A stretch of DNA of 64,000 nt from Aquila chrysaetos chrysaetos (taxonomy: Eukaryota > Chordata > Aves > Accipitriformes > Accipitridae), in NCBI RefSeq assembly GCF_900496995.4, contig NC_044006.1, positions 40,189,120 through 40,253,119 on the forward strand. The letters are read 5' to 3'. Below are positions 35,201 to 49,883 of the stretch, piece after piece. Numbering within the stretch: the first letter of the stretch is position 1; each line of letters starts with the position of its first letter. The position numbers and the translations under genes are program-made. The notes below the pieces were generated by a model. That model saw nothing but the letters and a program-made list of their open reading frames with translations, was not told the DNA's origin and made no database searches.

Positions 35201-38200
35201 TATGGATTTTTACTCTTATGACAAAGTTTAAATTTACACTTCCAAGGTCCATTAAAGAATATTCAGAATAAGTATGTTGAGTTTGCTTCTTAAAAATACA
35301 TTGGCCTCATCATAGAGCTTTTGCAAAAAGACCCACAAAAACCCCAAACCCCACCACCCCAAAACCCTTCATTTGTCTTCAACATTGAATTGTTTTTGGT
35401 AACAGGAAATAAGCCAAACAAAAACTGCTTATATTTGTATAATCCTGGATAATTTTAGCCTCTCTTGAAAGTTAATCGTAATGCTTACATTCTGTGCCCT
35501 AGTTTTTTCCTGGTATGTAGGAAAAACAACTCTCTGACAAAATAAGGATCTTTCTTTAGCTATCTTGCTTCTGTTTTCATGCTTGTGCTTGATTACGTCG
35601 ATAGTTTCACACAGGAAATTTAATTGAAAAGCTGAGTAGGAAGCTATATATCTGTATATACAGGGACAAGAACCTTCACTATGAGCTCTCCCAGCCTGGA
35701 GGGGATTTAGATGAAGCCTCCTCCTGCATCACATTTCTTCCGTCTAGGAGGTTCTGTTCCAAAACCAGGCTGGTTTAGCTAGGGGTTGCACCAGTTAGGA
35801 GCTGTGTGGTATTTCTGTTCTCTTGGGTGATGTAAAAAAAGTAGGAGCTTGGTTTAGCTGAGAAATTTACCATGAAGATAGAGGATAGTTTGCAACATGT
35901 CAGGTAAGGAATTTTGTGCAAGGTTTCTGAAGGTCATGTTCCTGATGGAGGGCAGGAGTTTGTCCACAGGGATTGGGTTTTTTTGGTTTTTTGGTTTGGG
36001 TTTTTTTTTTTTGGCTTATAACTGCTCTGCATCTCCATTAGGTAAACAATGAACAAACCTACTTTTAAAATACTAGGATCTGACTGCAGAAATCTAGTGG
36101 AGCCAACTCTTCAGAGCTCCCCAAATCCCAGCTATGTTTTCCTCTAAAAAATCTGAGGCTGATGCTAACTACCATTAAGAGCTGCTCTTCATATTAGATA
36201 CAATGCTTCTGATTTCTAGTTTGTGTCATGACCTGCTTAAGGAGATTAAATGACATAGGATAATTGATTCCTCATCTGGGAGTCAAGACTGAAAGCATTA
36301 AATCAATCCTGTCCTCTTACATTTATTGCCATTGAAATTTCTTTAAAGCTGTTGCCTCTTCTGTCTCTTTCCCTGAATAGTGAACTAGGTAATACCTATT
36401 CCTTTTGCGTGCTTGGTCTGCTGTCTCTCTGGGAGTAAACAGCACAGCTTAGCTCTGGTCTCTCTAATCCACTGTGATATGCCTTTAGAGAATGGGGTTT
36501 CATTCCATAAATACAATGCAAAATGTTTTTTGTGACCTTGTGTCCATGTCTGGGTACGGAATCTATAGGGCTATAGCTAATGGACTAACTGCAGCTTCAA
36601 GAAAATTGTGACCTGTTGGATTTGACTCTTAGTAACACTGACCACAATACTAAGAGAGGTAAGACTGGCAATGTTCCTTCCTTTTAACAGAAGGTAAGAG
36701 TTTCATTTGCATCCAGTATTTCAGCCCTTATGTGCTGTCGTGTCCTTGCTGCTATTGTCACTATTATTAGTTGGATGAAAACCTGGGCTTAATGTGTTCA
36801 CACGGACATCGCAATGTAGACTTGCACTCTGAAATAATTCAGTGCTCTGCCTTTGCAAAACTGAGTCTGAAGCAAAGCTCCCAGACACGTGGCGCTCACC
36901 TTGCAGCTGACAAATGAGCACGAACTGCAATGGGAGCAGGTATGGAGCAGAAACGGCCAATGCTGCTATTCATTTGGTACCAGATCCTGATGTTGCTAAC
37001 CTGAGCCAAGTCCAGGTCGCCACAGCACCCTTTCTAAACAGCCAGAACCAGCCATTCACACAGTGGTGGGGCTGTGTGAAGGCAGGCTGGTGAGGTGGGC
37101 TCTAGGACACCAATTAATGCGGTCTGTCAGACCTCCGCAGGCTCTGAACCTTTACACCTTGCTTCTGGAGCAGGCAACTGCCGGAGGGCAACACCGGCAT
37201 GTGTCGGTGCCTCTGGACAGAGGAGAGCAGCACCAGCCAGGCTCCTGCTGTCACACCACTGCCTGGGGGTAAAGCAGGCTTGGAGAAAACACCAGGGGCC
37301 CTTGCACCAGGGGGAAATAGCAGAGAAAATAGGCAGGGGGATAGCTCTCCGAACCATCTGGTTTTTCTTGGCTGATAACCACAACAAATATAAGGAAGTT
37401 TAAAAACTCCTGGGTAATTTATTGTTGAGATTTCTTTATTCAAATATGTACGTAAGGAATAACACGCAACCAGCACGAAACTTACAATACAGTTTGAGGT
37501 TTGTTATTTTTCCCATTTCCTGTTAACTACAATTTTCCATTTGTACATGGTGGACAAGGCCATTTATGTAAATGTGGGCTCTTTATGACAGAGATACTCA
37601 GTTGTGGACATTTTTAAAAATACATTTTTCCTATCCTTTTGGAAGTACAGGAGCCAAACGGACTTCTTTATTTTATTTTAGTTTGAAGTGTTTCTGTCAT
37701 CAGAGGTCACTGCAGCTACCTGCCACTTCCATGAATAAGGAAAATGACTTAATCATTGAAGGGGTTTTTTGGAGTCAGGACTCAAAGTTATATTTTAAAA
37801 AAAAAACCCAAACCCAAAAAACTGGCCAAGTTTTAAGTCTCCTGAAAAGCAGAATAATGGAAAATGCTGCAGCAAAAACATCTGTAGCCTAGGAAGGACA
37901 TGCCACTGCTCACAGCCCCCAGTGTATGATGTGTATGGGAGGAGAAAAAAGGTTGCTGACACATGCATAACTTTTTAAGTGTACTCAGCAGACCTGTTGC
38001 TGTGGTAACTAATCAGAAGACTGTAACCTCCCCTGAATGAGTACTATTTGCACTGCACCAGATGGCTGATAAATCACGTAGTGGCATTTTCTGTCCCTTG
38101 TGTTACTGTCCAATCTTTTGTCTAAGTGCTGTGATTTAATTTGCAGCAATTTACACATAGATTATTCAGACATGACACACTAACATAAAATACAAAGCTG

Positions 38201-41200
38201 CTTCAGATACGCAGTCATTTTAATGAACTCCTGTATCGCCTATATAACACCAGAACTGGTTTTTGTCTTACATATTGATGTTCAAGCTGTTGCAATTTTA
38301 TGAATAATGCTAAGCTGAGAAAAACTATGCTTGAATTTTAATATAATAAGGGTAACAATATAGCACATAGTTACTATAGCACATTTCTTGCAGAGGGAAG
38401 TGGCATGCCTTTTCTAGTTCATCGGTCTGCTACAAGCATTTCTGTACAGGCAGCATCACAACAATGGAAGCATACATGAAGATTAAAAAGGATCATTGCA
38501 TAAGAAAGTAATGCTGTTGTCTCTGTATTTTCTGCTTCTTTGTTGTCATTACTGGCTTATCTTCTCAGGATGACTGAGTTCCTTCTTCCACCCGCCTTGA
38601 CTGTTTATGAGTCTTAAGCTATTGTCAAGTGTTTTAGCCTCATTGTTACAGGTGCTGTTCTAACACACTAAAAAACCTCCAGGCTCACAGAATTTATAAG
38701 CCGATAATAATAAACGTGTCTTGTGATACCTTTTAGAGTTATGAAAATAAGTATGCTGTCACAGGTTACTGTAAAGTAAAACAAGGAAAACTACAAAATT
38801 TATGAAAACTACGCAAGAGACTGATGCTTTTTTGACAAATCATTACTCCAGAAGAAGGCAACCTTTCTAAAAGGGCAATGGAGCAGCTTAGTTGTGTGGT
38901 TCAGCGCTGATAGGTTTCTAGGCACCGAGGGTAACTGCAGTATGCCCAGAGTCCTTGCAGCACAGTCTTCTGTCCCTGTGACACGGACTAAGCAGTTGTG
39001 TTCTGTTCTGTCCTGTCACTTGTGCAATGGAGAAATTAGTCACCTTCTGTGGCACATGAGTAAGAGCTCGGCATCTGAGCCTGCCATTGTGCCTACAATG
39101 ACATCTTATGTACAGCTGCAACCATTTCCATAGATTAATCTTCAATGGTATAATTGGATAAAGGGTCTGCAGCCAGGATTTCTCTAACTTTTTCATTTTG
39201 AACATTCACTGAGCCCAGCAGGTAACACCTTTACTTCACCTCAAAATATTGTACCTGCCACCCTCGTTCTTTGTTATGGGCAGAGCCACCTTTAGTGTGG
39301 GAGAAGTACTCCCAACTCTGCTCCAGTCTCCTCACTATAGAAAAAACCCAAAACACCCAAGTACCACTGATACTTTTTGCTCTTCAGATTTGTTCTACGA
39401 CATCAGTTGAATTTACTGGCCTACGGTGTAACTATTATCTTAGGGTCTCACAGGGTTTTTCAATGTTACTAATTCTTCTGTAAGAAGTTTTTTTGTTCCT
39501 ATAACTCAAGAGGAATCATCTATGTTTAGTGGGATGCCTTTATGGGTACAGGCTTAGAATTCTGACTTAGCAGTGACCAGGTACATTTGTTCCATACAAC
39601 CCGAGTTCATCTGATTTTTAGATACTCCAAATCAGTGCTCCACCAGAGAGAACAAGAATAAGATGGTGGCTTGAAATAACAAAAATGAATACCAACAAAA
39701 GGGCTTTCTTGGCTGCACTACCCTCTCACCACATCTAGCACAGTACATTTTTTTAGTATAATTTCAACACTTAGATGGACTTTTTTGCTGTCTGCATTAA
39801 GCCAACTTCTCTCCTTCTAAACACTGTTTGCTGAGAAAATTAGTTCTATCGGTTGTATGCCTGCATGGCTGCTGTCTTGAACTTGCAGAGGAAAGTATTT
39901 TGGAAATGATGAATCAAAGATTAGTGCTGCAGTGTCCTGAGGATTTTTGGGTACTAGTTCTGCTGAATACAGTTTGATCTCCAACTAAGGAGGTGTTTAA
40001 AGAAGAACAAAAATAAACTGTAACTTAAACTCTATGTTGCTGTGCTTGCCTTTTGGTCTCTTTCACAGATAAAACAAGGAACAAAGGTTCTTTGAAATTC
40101 TCTTTTCTAAATGATGTGTCCTTCCCGTTCTCCTTCTTTGATGTTTCATCCTGTTGGAAACTCATCTTTTCCAGGAGAAAAAAAAACATTTTTAAAATAT
40201 CCAAAAATTCTGTTGTTATGTTATTAAAGACAAAGAGCAAATAATCAATAGATAAGCATTGTGACTTTGTCCTAATTATTATAATTTTGTATTTGCTGTT
40301 TATGCAGCAATCTCCATGCAAAAATTTCAAAGATGCAGCTGTGAGTAAATGCACTCCCCATTTCATGTATGAGGTAACTTAATTGCCATGAGGTTACAAG
40401 AATTATCCAAAGCCGAGCAGCAAGCTTATGGCAGAACGACATATACCCTGGGCTCTCTTGATTCCCAGGACCATGCTCTAACCGCTCATCCTTGCTGTTT
40501 TATGCAGTTCATGACAGCTTACACAGAAGGGAAGCATCAAAGATTTCTGTGTCGCTGGTATGTAATCATTCTGTAGACAGTCTAATAATTCTTAGGTAGA
40601 TTATACTCAGCTATAATCATCTCCAGTGTAATTAGAGAATAGACTTAGTCATCTAAGTGAGCACAATATGGGTAATGTAAGTGGTGTGTTATAGGATATA
40701 ATTTAAAACCCCTTTTAAATTGCACCTGCTCTTTTCATCGGCTATCTTTCTGATTCTAAGAAGCAAGCTGCCTGTGACGCAGTTCATCCTTGATGTAACT
40801 CCAGAGCAAGGAATTTGGGTTGTTATGTTCAACTGAAGTTGTTACAATTAAATTGGTATAAACTCCTCAGCTTTTCAGTGATTCAAATCACCTTTCAGTT
40901 AGATATTTTAAGCAGGAGATATACAACCTTTTTTCTATTGCAAAACATATTGAACTGTAATTCTGATGACAGCAAACTGATAGCAGAAGAAAACAAAGGT
41001 CTGGCTTAAAATAAATAATGGAAGATCTTAGAGTATGAAGGGCTCCGTGTTGCTAATGATCAGCCCTGCTTTTTAATGAAAAGCATTGAGCCTAAGTAAT
41101 GACTTCTGAATTAGTTCCTATTCAGGTTACTGATATACCCCCAAAAGGTGCAGATGCCACAATATTTCACATTCACTGAGATTTAGACTGGGAACAGCAA

Positions 41201-42480
41201 ATTACTTTCTCTTTCGGTTATATAATGAAGTTGCAACTTCTGGTCTGCAATTAAGTTTGACAGCAACAGTGTCCAAAGCTTATCCATAATTTCTGAACAC
41301 ATGCAGACCCATGGATCCTTCTGCTGCTTGTGCTGATGAGAGGAAATTCTTTTTGTCGCATATGGTTCCAGGATTTTTCCTTCTAAATTTTCTTTTCATG
41401 TAGGGACCCATATGCAGATTCTGTCTGGCACTTTGTTTTTCTTTTGCCAGATTACTAAACTAGATCTACTGACCTAATAAGCAGTGTGATATTTAAGTGT
41501 CTTGATTCCTACATTGTAGGAGTGGATGACGTGTAGTACTAACTGAAATGCGGACTATCAGTCCTGTGCTTTTTGTAGCAACTGATTCTGCAGACATGTT
41601 AGGTTGGCTTGGCCCATGTTAATAAGTTAGGTTCCTGAAAAGAAATAGGAAGAAAAGCAAATATCTGGAGGAACCCAACTCTGACCACCAACTTGTACAG
41701 CACTATGGAGGACATGCAGACGGGGTAGTTTCAGGTAATTAGTTCTGCTGGCAAAAAGCATTAAAACCTGTGAAATAGCAATAGCTGAGAATAAACCTTG
41801 TGGACTTAGGCACAAAGCTTTTTTATAGGTTTCTATATTTTCTGTGCCTTCCCTAGGTTCCACACTGCTGCACCAACCTAACATAATTGCTTCTTCCTGC
41901 TCTTATGCTGAAACACTCTAGCTTTTAATGCTCTTTGTTCTGTCTACTGGCTCATCCTTGCCTTTCTGACCTCCTCCCCAGCTTCATTTCAACCTTCCCG
42001 TCTTCCCATCAAACATACTTGGCAGTCTGCTCCACACTAAGAGTCTGGTCTGAGGCAGGTGCTGGTGGAGCGTCCAGCAAGGTTCCTCTCCTTGAAGACA
42101 GAGATAGAAACGTAAAGGTGCTGCCTCACACCAGCAAACCATGTTTGTTTCCCTAAACCGCAGCAGTTTAACTGGGTAGCCAGGGACCTGTGTGATTACA
42201 CCTAGCAGTGAAACTGTTTTCACCTCTGTGTGGAGGCACAGGTTGTGTGCTGAGGATGGAGCACATGGGAAAGCCCCATTTGGGCAGGTTTGGCAAACAG
42301 AGCAGGCCACCCGCTCCACGTGGTGCGGACCAGGCATGCTGTGCTCTACACGGGTGCTCTACACGGGGCCTCAGAGGGACGGTCAGTGCCCTCCTGCTCC
42401 GGGCCTGCTGGTGCTGCTGCTGGTGCACCCAAAGGGCTGAGAGGTCCCCAAGGGTTCAGCCGTTGGAGGGGCAGGAGCCC
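32251..42480. other. Intergenic region FKBP14-SCRN1, no gene seen
   Basis: About 10 kb without a recognisable coding exon, RNA gene or transposon. Open frames here are short and show no family resemblance. A/C-rich stretches occur at about 35331-35370 and T/G-rich ones at about 35980-36013. GC content and CpG rise from about 42.2 kb towards the next CpG island. Confidence 0.7.
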
Positions 42481-43860
42481 GCCGTGACGCTTCACACGCA
42501 GCCGGCAGCGAAGTCCCCAGTCGTGAGGTCATCCCCTCAGCTTTGTGCAGTTTGGCGGACCCCTTATCCGGCGGTGTGACTGGTTAATGAGGTAGCAACC
42601 ACATTTTGGATTACCCGCTTTACTTTCTAGACTCAGCCCGTGCGTGAGACAGAGGAACACAAGTTACCCATCCAATTACATGACTAAAACTGAATAAATG
42701 AGCCCCTTCTCTTCCAACCCCCAACATGAAGGGATGTGGAAGGTGGCTGCTGCCTCTTGGCGCTTTTCACGTCCTCCCGCTTTGGCGGCCCACGCCTCGG
42801 CGCGGCGTTTGAGGGTGCACCCACCCACGCGAGGGACCGGCGGCCACCGTCCCGCGCCCTGAGGGGCCGCCGGGAGCCAGGACCGGCGCTCTCTCTCACG
42901 GGGGGCGTCGGGGAGACCCCGGGCAAGGGCAGGAAGCGCTCTGAGGGAAGGCTCGGTGCCAACAGGGCAGCCGGCCAGCTCCGCGGTGAAACGCCCAACG
43001 GGCGGTCACCGAGGCCCGCGGTGGCCGTGGGGCAACCCCCGCGCAGGCGACGCCGGCGGGGGGCGCGGTGGGCCGGGCGAGCGGCGCTGACCCACGCGGG
43101 GCCGGGCCGCAGCACCGGCCGGGACTCGCCGCGCGGAGCGGTTCGGCGGCGGCTGCGCGCGCAGGGGGGAGGGGGCCGCGCGCCGCGCCTTCTCCCACCG
43201 GCAGGGGCCGCCGCTGCCGCCGCCAGGCTGAGGGGAGCGGAGCGGTGCGGAGCGGAGCGTGAGGCGCGCTGAGGTACGGTAACGGTGCCGGTAGCGCTGC
43301 GGGGCAGGGCGGCGTCTCCCCGTCCCCTTCCCCTCCCTCCTCTGAGCGGCGGGACCGGGCCGGTGCCTTACTGCTCGGCGAGGAGGGAGGGTGCGGGGTC
43401 TGCGGGCAGCGACCTGTCCGGCGGGGCTCGCCCCGTCAGCGCCGGGCGGTGGTGAGGGAGGGAGGGGGCCGGCGGGGAAGGATGGCGCAGAGCCGGTGCG
43501 GGCGCCGTCCCCCGGCGGCGATGTCCTTCGGGCCGCCGCGCACCTGCTCCCGCGGCGGCGGGAGGCACCGCGCCGCCCTGGGCGGGGGCTGCGGGCACCG
43601 CGTAACATGGCTGCCCCGCAGGCCTCCCCCGGCCCGCGGGGGCGGTGGCCCCGGCGGGGGCTGGGCCCCGGTGGTGCGGGTGGTGGGTCCGGGGCGGGAG
43701 GAGGACTTCGTGTCTGGGGCAGGCATCGGCAAACGCCGTCCCCAGCTGTCCCTTGCCTTCCAGCTTGAAGCAAGGCTCTCTGGTCTCTGTCTTCCCTGGC
43801 TGCCCTCTCTACTAGCTGCTGCTTTGCCTTCTGCTCTTTAAGGATCCGGCGTGGGTTGCG
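42480..43860 (+). promoter_or_regulatory. SCRN1: CpG island, likely SCRN1 promoter and non-coding exon 1
   Basis: The sequence becomes extremely GC- and CpG-rich, about 11 kb upstream of the first SCRN1 coding exon, and no other gene starts here. Secernin-1 begins with a non-coding first exon (established for mammals as I recall it), so the exon is expected within this island. A plausible donor is TGAG/GTACGG at 43274. The pyrimidine tract at 43876-43909 marks the right edge. The long open frames on both strands are GC-rich shadows and carry no family resemblance. Confidence 0.7.
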
Positions 43861-43875
43861 TGTCGTCCCCCCGCC

Positions 43876-43909
43876 TTTTTTTTTTTCTTTTTTTTCTTTT
43901 TTTTTTTTT
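43876..43909 (+). repeat. T-rich tract at the CpG island edge
   Basis: Thirty-four bases of T interrupted by only two C mark the abrupt change from the CpG island to AT-rich intron. Confidence 0.9.
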
Positions 43910-46900
43910 GAAGGTGCCTTTTCATATAGTCACCTTGAAATTTAGATGCCTTCATGTGCATTTCTAAGCATACTGTTAATGCTCAGGTAGGTATGCAAAG
44001 GTCTCATTCACTTGAGCAGGCTGATGAGCAGACATACCTTCCTGCAAGAGTCTACAAAACTGAGATCTCTGTGCTGCTATAATAATACTAGAGGCTATGA
44101 TTAACCTGCCTTAAAAAGACATTTTCTCCAGTACTGATAATTAGGGGGGTGGGGGGGATCATATTAAATCAGCATCTCAAGCAGAAGACAGCTTTGTTAG
44201 GGCCCTGGTCCTACCAGTGCACATATGTATAAATCTATCCCTTTGAAAACAAAAGCCATCCATACCTGTAAGATATGAAACTTTAATAATCCCAGAGAAG
44301 TGGTTGTGCTGTAGTACACTTGGCAAATTCTGTGATGCAAACTGTGTATGCTAATTTCCTCATTAATTTAGAAGATAATAAAAACATGAACCTGTGGGAA
44401 GTGGAGTGACTGACTCATTTGGTTATAGACTATTACCATTTCAACTATTGGTTCAAAAACTGTTTTAGAAGTGGGGCATTAAAGCACCACTAAGCATGCT
44501 GGCTTGTTCATAACATGTATCCCAAACCTTCCAGCCAGACAAAAAGAAATCTCAAAACAAATCCTCAATCATATGTATTTAGGAAGTTGATCTCTGTGAA
44601 CACAGGATTTCTGCTGATTTGAGATAAATCCAAGACTGAAGTTAACAAACCATTCATAGTGCTGTGAACTGTTCTAAGCGGTTTAGATCCCAGAGCTTAC
44701 ACACAGAGTCTAAAAAGACAGGTGTTATATTGAGGCAAATGTGGTGGATGGAAATCCTTTCTTGATATGAGTAGGTTTTGTCCTCACCAGAAAAGTATTT
44801 CTGATGCTTAGAGTTTGAGATTTTTATGGTAACTTCTTTTTTTGGAAGGCATTTGTAACTTTTTTCCCTGGTAAAGTAGGGCATGGCTTAAGCTCCATCT
44901 GTTTACTCTTGCTCAGTTTGGTATTTTTGGTAAAGGGTACTCAGTTTGGCTCTCCACCCTCCCCTTCAAAAGTCATCAACCATGGATGCTTTACACAGTT
45001 TGCATGTGGAAAAGTGTGCTAGTTTATGCTAGAAGCTTCTAGTAAGAATTTCTTTCTTTATTATGGACTTGAAGAGTTGTGAAGCTGGACATTGTCCCTG
45101 TAGTGTATTGGCCTTCTCTTTCTGTAAATTCAGCAGATTGAGAAATTGCACAGAATTGCTATCTATACCAGCCTCTCTGTAGGGTACCCAAATGGCTGGT
45201 TTCTGTGTTGCATTACATCCTAACATTTGCAAACTCTGTTGCTAGCTTTGCAACACTTGCTGTTGTTTTAGGTTATATTTTAAACTAAACTGAGACTTCC
45301 AACAAGATACTTCTATGCTTTTTAATTTACCCCTTGTTAACATAACAATGTTGCTAATTTGAAATGACTACCAGTCAGTGTGCATTAGCCAGTTGTGTGT
45401 GGAGGTGGACAGTCTCGCCTGTGCAGTGATGAAGACCTAACTGAACCGCAGAACTGGGTTATGCTGGCCCTTTACAAAGAGGGAAAGCTACATGGCTAAG
45501 TATTATGCAGCAGTTACCAGCTTCTCATTATGAAGTTGTGTGTTGTACAAAGATGCTTTAGACACCAGCAGCTCCTAACAAGGGTCTCTGCCCTAGTGAC
45601 AGAAGCAGGAAAACAGGTGCTTCTCTACGAAATGGAGAGTGTTACAAATATGACCTTAGACTGCAGGCTGGAACAGCAGCTACAAAAGGAATAGAGTTCT
45701 GTGACTGCTTGGAGACTTAATTAAGTGCATTGACATCCACTCAGTGAAAAGTCTGTATAAATAATGAATTTTCCCTGTATGCATAGCCTGTGATGGAAAT
45801 GAGTCTGAAATCTGTTGTCTTCTGGATGAGTGACCCTGATTTGTTTTTAAATAGAACTGCATTTTCATTAACATAATTCAGATTACTTGAGGCAAAAAAT
45901 AAGATCCTATCTTCTTTTGAAAGATGCCTACTTTGAAAGGTTGGGCGAGCGTGCATTAGACAATTAAAATGGAACTGGTTGGTCAAGGGACTGTAAACTT
46001 TTGTAACAGCTGAAATCCTACCATTTGTAAGGACTTTAAATGCTGAAGAGTTTTACCATGCTCATTTGATGGCCAGTGTCTAATTTGTTAGACAGTCTTA
46101 AGCAATCTGGCAGCTGTTGCCAAGAATATTCCAAATTTTCCCACATACAGCAAGAGAAATATTTTCAATTCCTTCCAGGCCTATTATGCATTTGCTCAGT
46201 TAAATGACTGAAGGGGGCGTACTACTTAGGAAAGCTTTGAAGTGCAACTTGATTTTATGCCTCTGTAGGGAATTGCTACTTCTTGTAATTCAAAAATAAA
46301 AGTAAACTTACTGGAGAAAATGTCCATCCTAAATCTCTGACTAGAAGTTTGAGATGTTGCTCATTTTGAGGAAATTCTTGAGAAATTTTCAGCATGTAGT
46401 TAATCTAAAAAAAAAAAAAAGAAGAGAGAGAAAAGTTGAGCATGGCTTGCTAAGTTTCAGCTGCTGGTAATTCCCTTTAGAGATCTTCTCAGACACAGCT
46501 TAGAGGGACAATCAAAGTTGAGCATGGCACCTACAAGTGGTAAATTGGTATCATCATCCATTGGTGGTAAGGAAAGAGTCAAACAGTTTGACTAAGGTCT
46601 AAATAATGAAATGTCCAAACCAGAGGGACACAGAGATCTGGCATGGTTTTGTGCTTTATGTTTAGGAACAGTCTCTGCTTTCTAATTTCTTAATAAATGC
46701 AACCTTCCTCTCTCCTGATAAGTCATGCATTAAAACTGTCCAAATTGTCAATTAAAAAAATAACCTTTCAGTGTTTCCTAAGATAAGAACAATATTATTA
46801 TTGTGCCTTTCAGTTTGCTGTCTTTGTTCTGTGCCTGCAGCTGAATGAATTTTGCTTTTCATTTCTGTTTTTGGAAACATTGCTTTTCTGCAGGATGCAG

Positions 46901-49883
46901 AGATCACATGTCTCTGTGCGTAAGACACTAGGCTTGATTTGTAAATGGAAATACAAGCTTGTCTCAGGCTCAGGAAACATCTTAATTTGAAAGTTAAAAT
47001 GGACGTTCAAAACCAACAACTAAACGCTGAACAAAGTTTTCACAGTTGTAACTGACCTTTCTCCTGCCACGCTGTTAAAAATATGGAAGAGTTGAGAATA
47101 AATAATGTGTGGGCTCTCTGATATATTCTTCCCTTCCTAATGAGACAGCCTTGATCCAAATCTGAGGACCCTTGTTCAGATGCTGCCTCTCAGTTTTTCA
47201 TTGTAAATGTTTCTTGCAGGTTAGGTCACTTACCCTTTCTGGTATCCATGAAAACAAATTTATTGAAATCTTTAAACATTACTGAAATAGTTCAGAAGTA
47301 TTAGCACAGCTGGGGTTTTGTTTTATAAAACCCCAAAATATAGTGAGGAAAAGTCATCCTTTAATACACAGAAAAAAGTTGTATGCGTTTGTAAAAGGTG
47401 TAATGTGCTCTCTGGACTTTAAAAGCAGCTCAAATCTCTTTTGCAATATAAACGTTAAAGAAAATGCTGTCATCACCAGAATGCACTCAGAACTTAAAAG
47501 CAAGATGTTTAGCAGCCTCTGTATTTCTGGTATCTAAAGCACCTGTTCCAGACCAGCATTAATTTGAAGAAACTAGAAGTGAGGGTGGAAAAATTAGGCT
47601 ATATGATCAGTAAAACTGGTGTTCTGACAAAACTGCTGTGGAGGTCTGAGATGCAGCCCCAGTGTTAACCCTCTTATCCTTGTTTTTGTGGACACCCGCA
47701 CTGTCTAGAAAACATGATGTTGATTATCAGCAGCATTAACAATGGGTTATCTAGTACAGTCACAGGTGTGCTTGAAAAACTGGAGGTTAGGAGAAGTTTA
47801 GACTTCACCCTGTACAACACTTTGATTATGTCTGTGCTTCAGAAAGCTCAACAGTTATGCCAACAAAACTCTTGAAGACAAACTTAGAAAATCTTTGAAA
47901 GATGACTTTGTGTGATGTATATATGCAACCTCACTAAGCTGAATGAAAGCAAAGTGTATTGTTCGTGGTTCCATCCATGCTGGAAGACTTGCCTAGCGTA
48001 GCTGTGCTGAGTAATGAATGCAGCAATTATGCTCCTAGGTGAAGGTTTGGCTTGATCAAGCCAAGTTTTTGCCAGCTTGTGAGTCAAATCATATCAATAC
48101 AAGGCAAATTTTACAGTGAAATTCTACTCATAGTAACATGAAGTGAATGCTTTTCTATTGTCAGTGCTGGCTGCTTGGTCTCACTGAACTTTTCTTAATA
48201 TCTACTTGAGCATTGTTTTGATTTCTTGTGCAGAGGAGCTGTAATGGCAGTAGTTGACTTCTCATGTAATATCTTTTACTGGTCTGGTATTGCTCTACAT
48301 GACGGTGACTGGGTATTAGTAAATTTCTAGGCAAGAGTCTATATTGGTGTAGAAAACAAAACTTTTGCATAGTGTATTAAGGGCAGAACTGTGTACCTGT
48401 GCATCACTTAACATGTCCTAAATGGTGCCTTGTCAGGAAAGGAGTAGATCTACATGTAGGAATAGCTACTTCAGAATTTTTTTCATTTGGTGTAAATCTT
48501 AATTTACATTAACAATAAATCTTAATTAACATTTCAGAAGCCCCAGCTAACCTAACTTGTATTAAAACCAAAGGGTTTTTATATGTGACTTTAGGGGCAT
48601 CTTTAGCTTTTCTTGAGATAAAGTTGCAGGGCATTAAGTTAGCAGCCCTTAAAAAAGTGTGAAGACCAAATATTGGCTCATCTCAATAAGCATGAGTTAA
48701 ATTTCAAGTTAAATTTCTTTACCTTGCTTTCTCACACTAATTCTTTTTATTGCCCACTGCTTCTTAGTGAGTGCTGCACTTTCATTATAAGCCTATTGTT
48801 TTGTTTTCCAATTGAAATAAAAGACAGAGAAAAGACCTTGCTGTTGGCAAAAGCAGTTTCACTGTTTTAGAAATAAGCTTTGGAATCACTTGAACAATAA
48901 GTTATTAGAAGAGCTTCAAAACCTAATAGTTCATACTATTGAATTTTTATTTTTAGTTTGTTTTTTTTTTTTTTTAATAAGACATGCAACTATGAAAGCT
49001 ACTGTTGGCAAGCTAGTTTTCACATAATTTGTAACTTTGTAAAACTAGTAATTACTTCATGCTTAATGCCTTCAGGGTATTTTGGCAAACAAGGAAAATT
49101 ATTTGGCTTGAAAAGAGTTGGTATCTATTTGATATGAGAGGATAAAGTTATTTTTCTGAGAAGTAATTCTATTGTAGCAGTCAAATTCTTGAACTTTATA
49201 AGAGATTATTTCAGTACCAAATTGCAGCTTTCAGAGAAGCAATACACAGTGTTTGTTATTCTGGGAGAAAAAAAAAAAACAAACACCCCCCAAAAAAACC
49301 AAAACCAAAAAGTCTTGAGCAAGTTAGTATGAAAATCTTCCTTTCTCCAATTTGGACTCTGATTTGCTAAGCTCAGAGTGCTTTGTTGTGGATACATAGC
49401 TATTTCAATTTTCCTGGGCTGGGGGGAAGGCTCCAAAACACACTGAATAATTTATGCCCTTCCCTATTCTCCTAGGAGCGTGGTTTCAGTCTCTGACAGT
49501 CATGTGTTTGTGAGGGGAGGATGGGATACTGCAATCTGTCCTCCTTGTCCGTTGCTATAACAGCATTATTTGTCTGTTCCTTTTTTTATAATTGAAAAAT
49601 GACATCTAAATAAAGCTTTCATTAGATTATGTCGCAACCTTTATGTACAGACTTAAAGAATAACAATTTTATTCCTTGTTGGCCACTCTAGAAGTCCAAT
49701 TGTTGACAAATTTTGACACTAATAGTGCAAGTTGTTCCACTTAGAATTTTTGACCCCTCTTAATACATGTTAGCATTTGTAAGATCCTCATACTGTGAAA
49801 TGGAAAATACTCTAGAGTGAAATGTTCCCATTCTTGCTATTTTCAACTTGAAGATTAGTATTTTGTCTATGAAGATTTATGGG

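Noticed and set aside
35331-35370. C/A-rich stretch resembling telomeric repeats
   Set aside because: The units are irregular (ACCCC, AACCCC, CACC) and do not form the vertebrate TTAGGG/CCCTAA repeat.
42684-43841. Several overlapping long open frames (100-255 codons) on both strands in the CpG island near 43 kb
   Set aside because: Stops are rare in such GC-rich sequence. The translations are Pro/Arg/Gly/Ala-rich without domains, and frames are open on both strands at once. This is the usual shadow of a CpG island.
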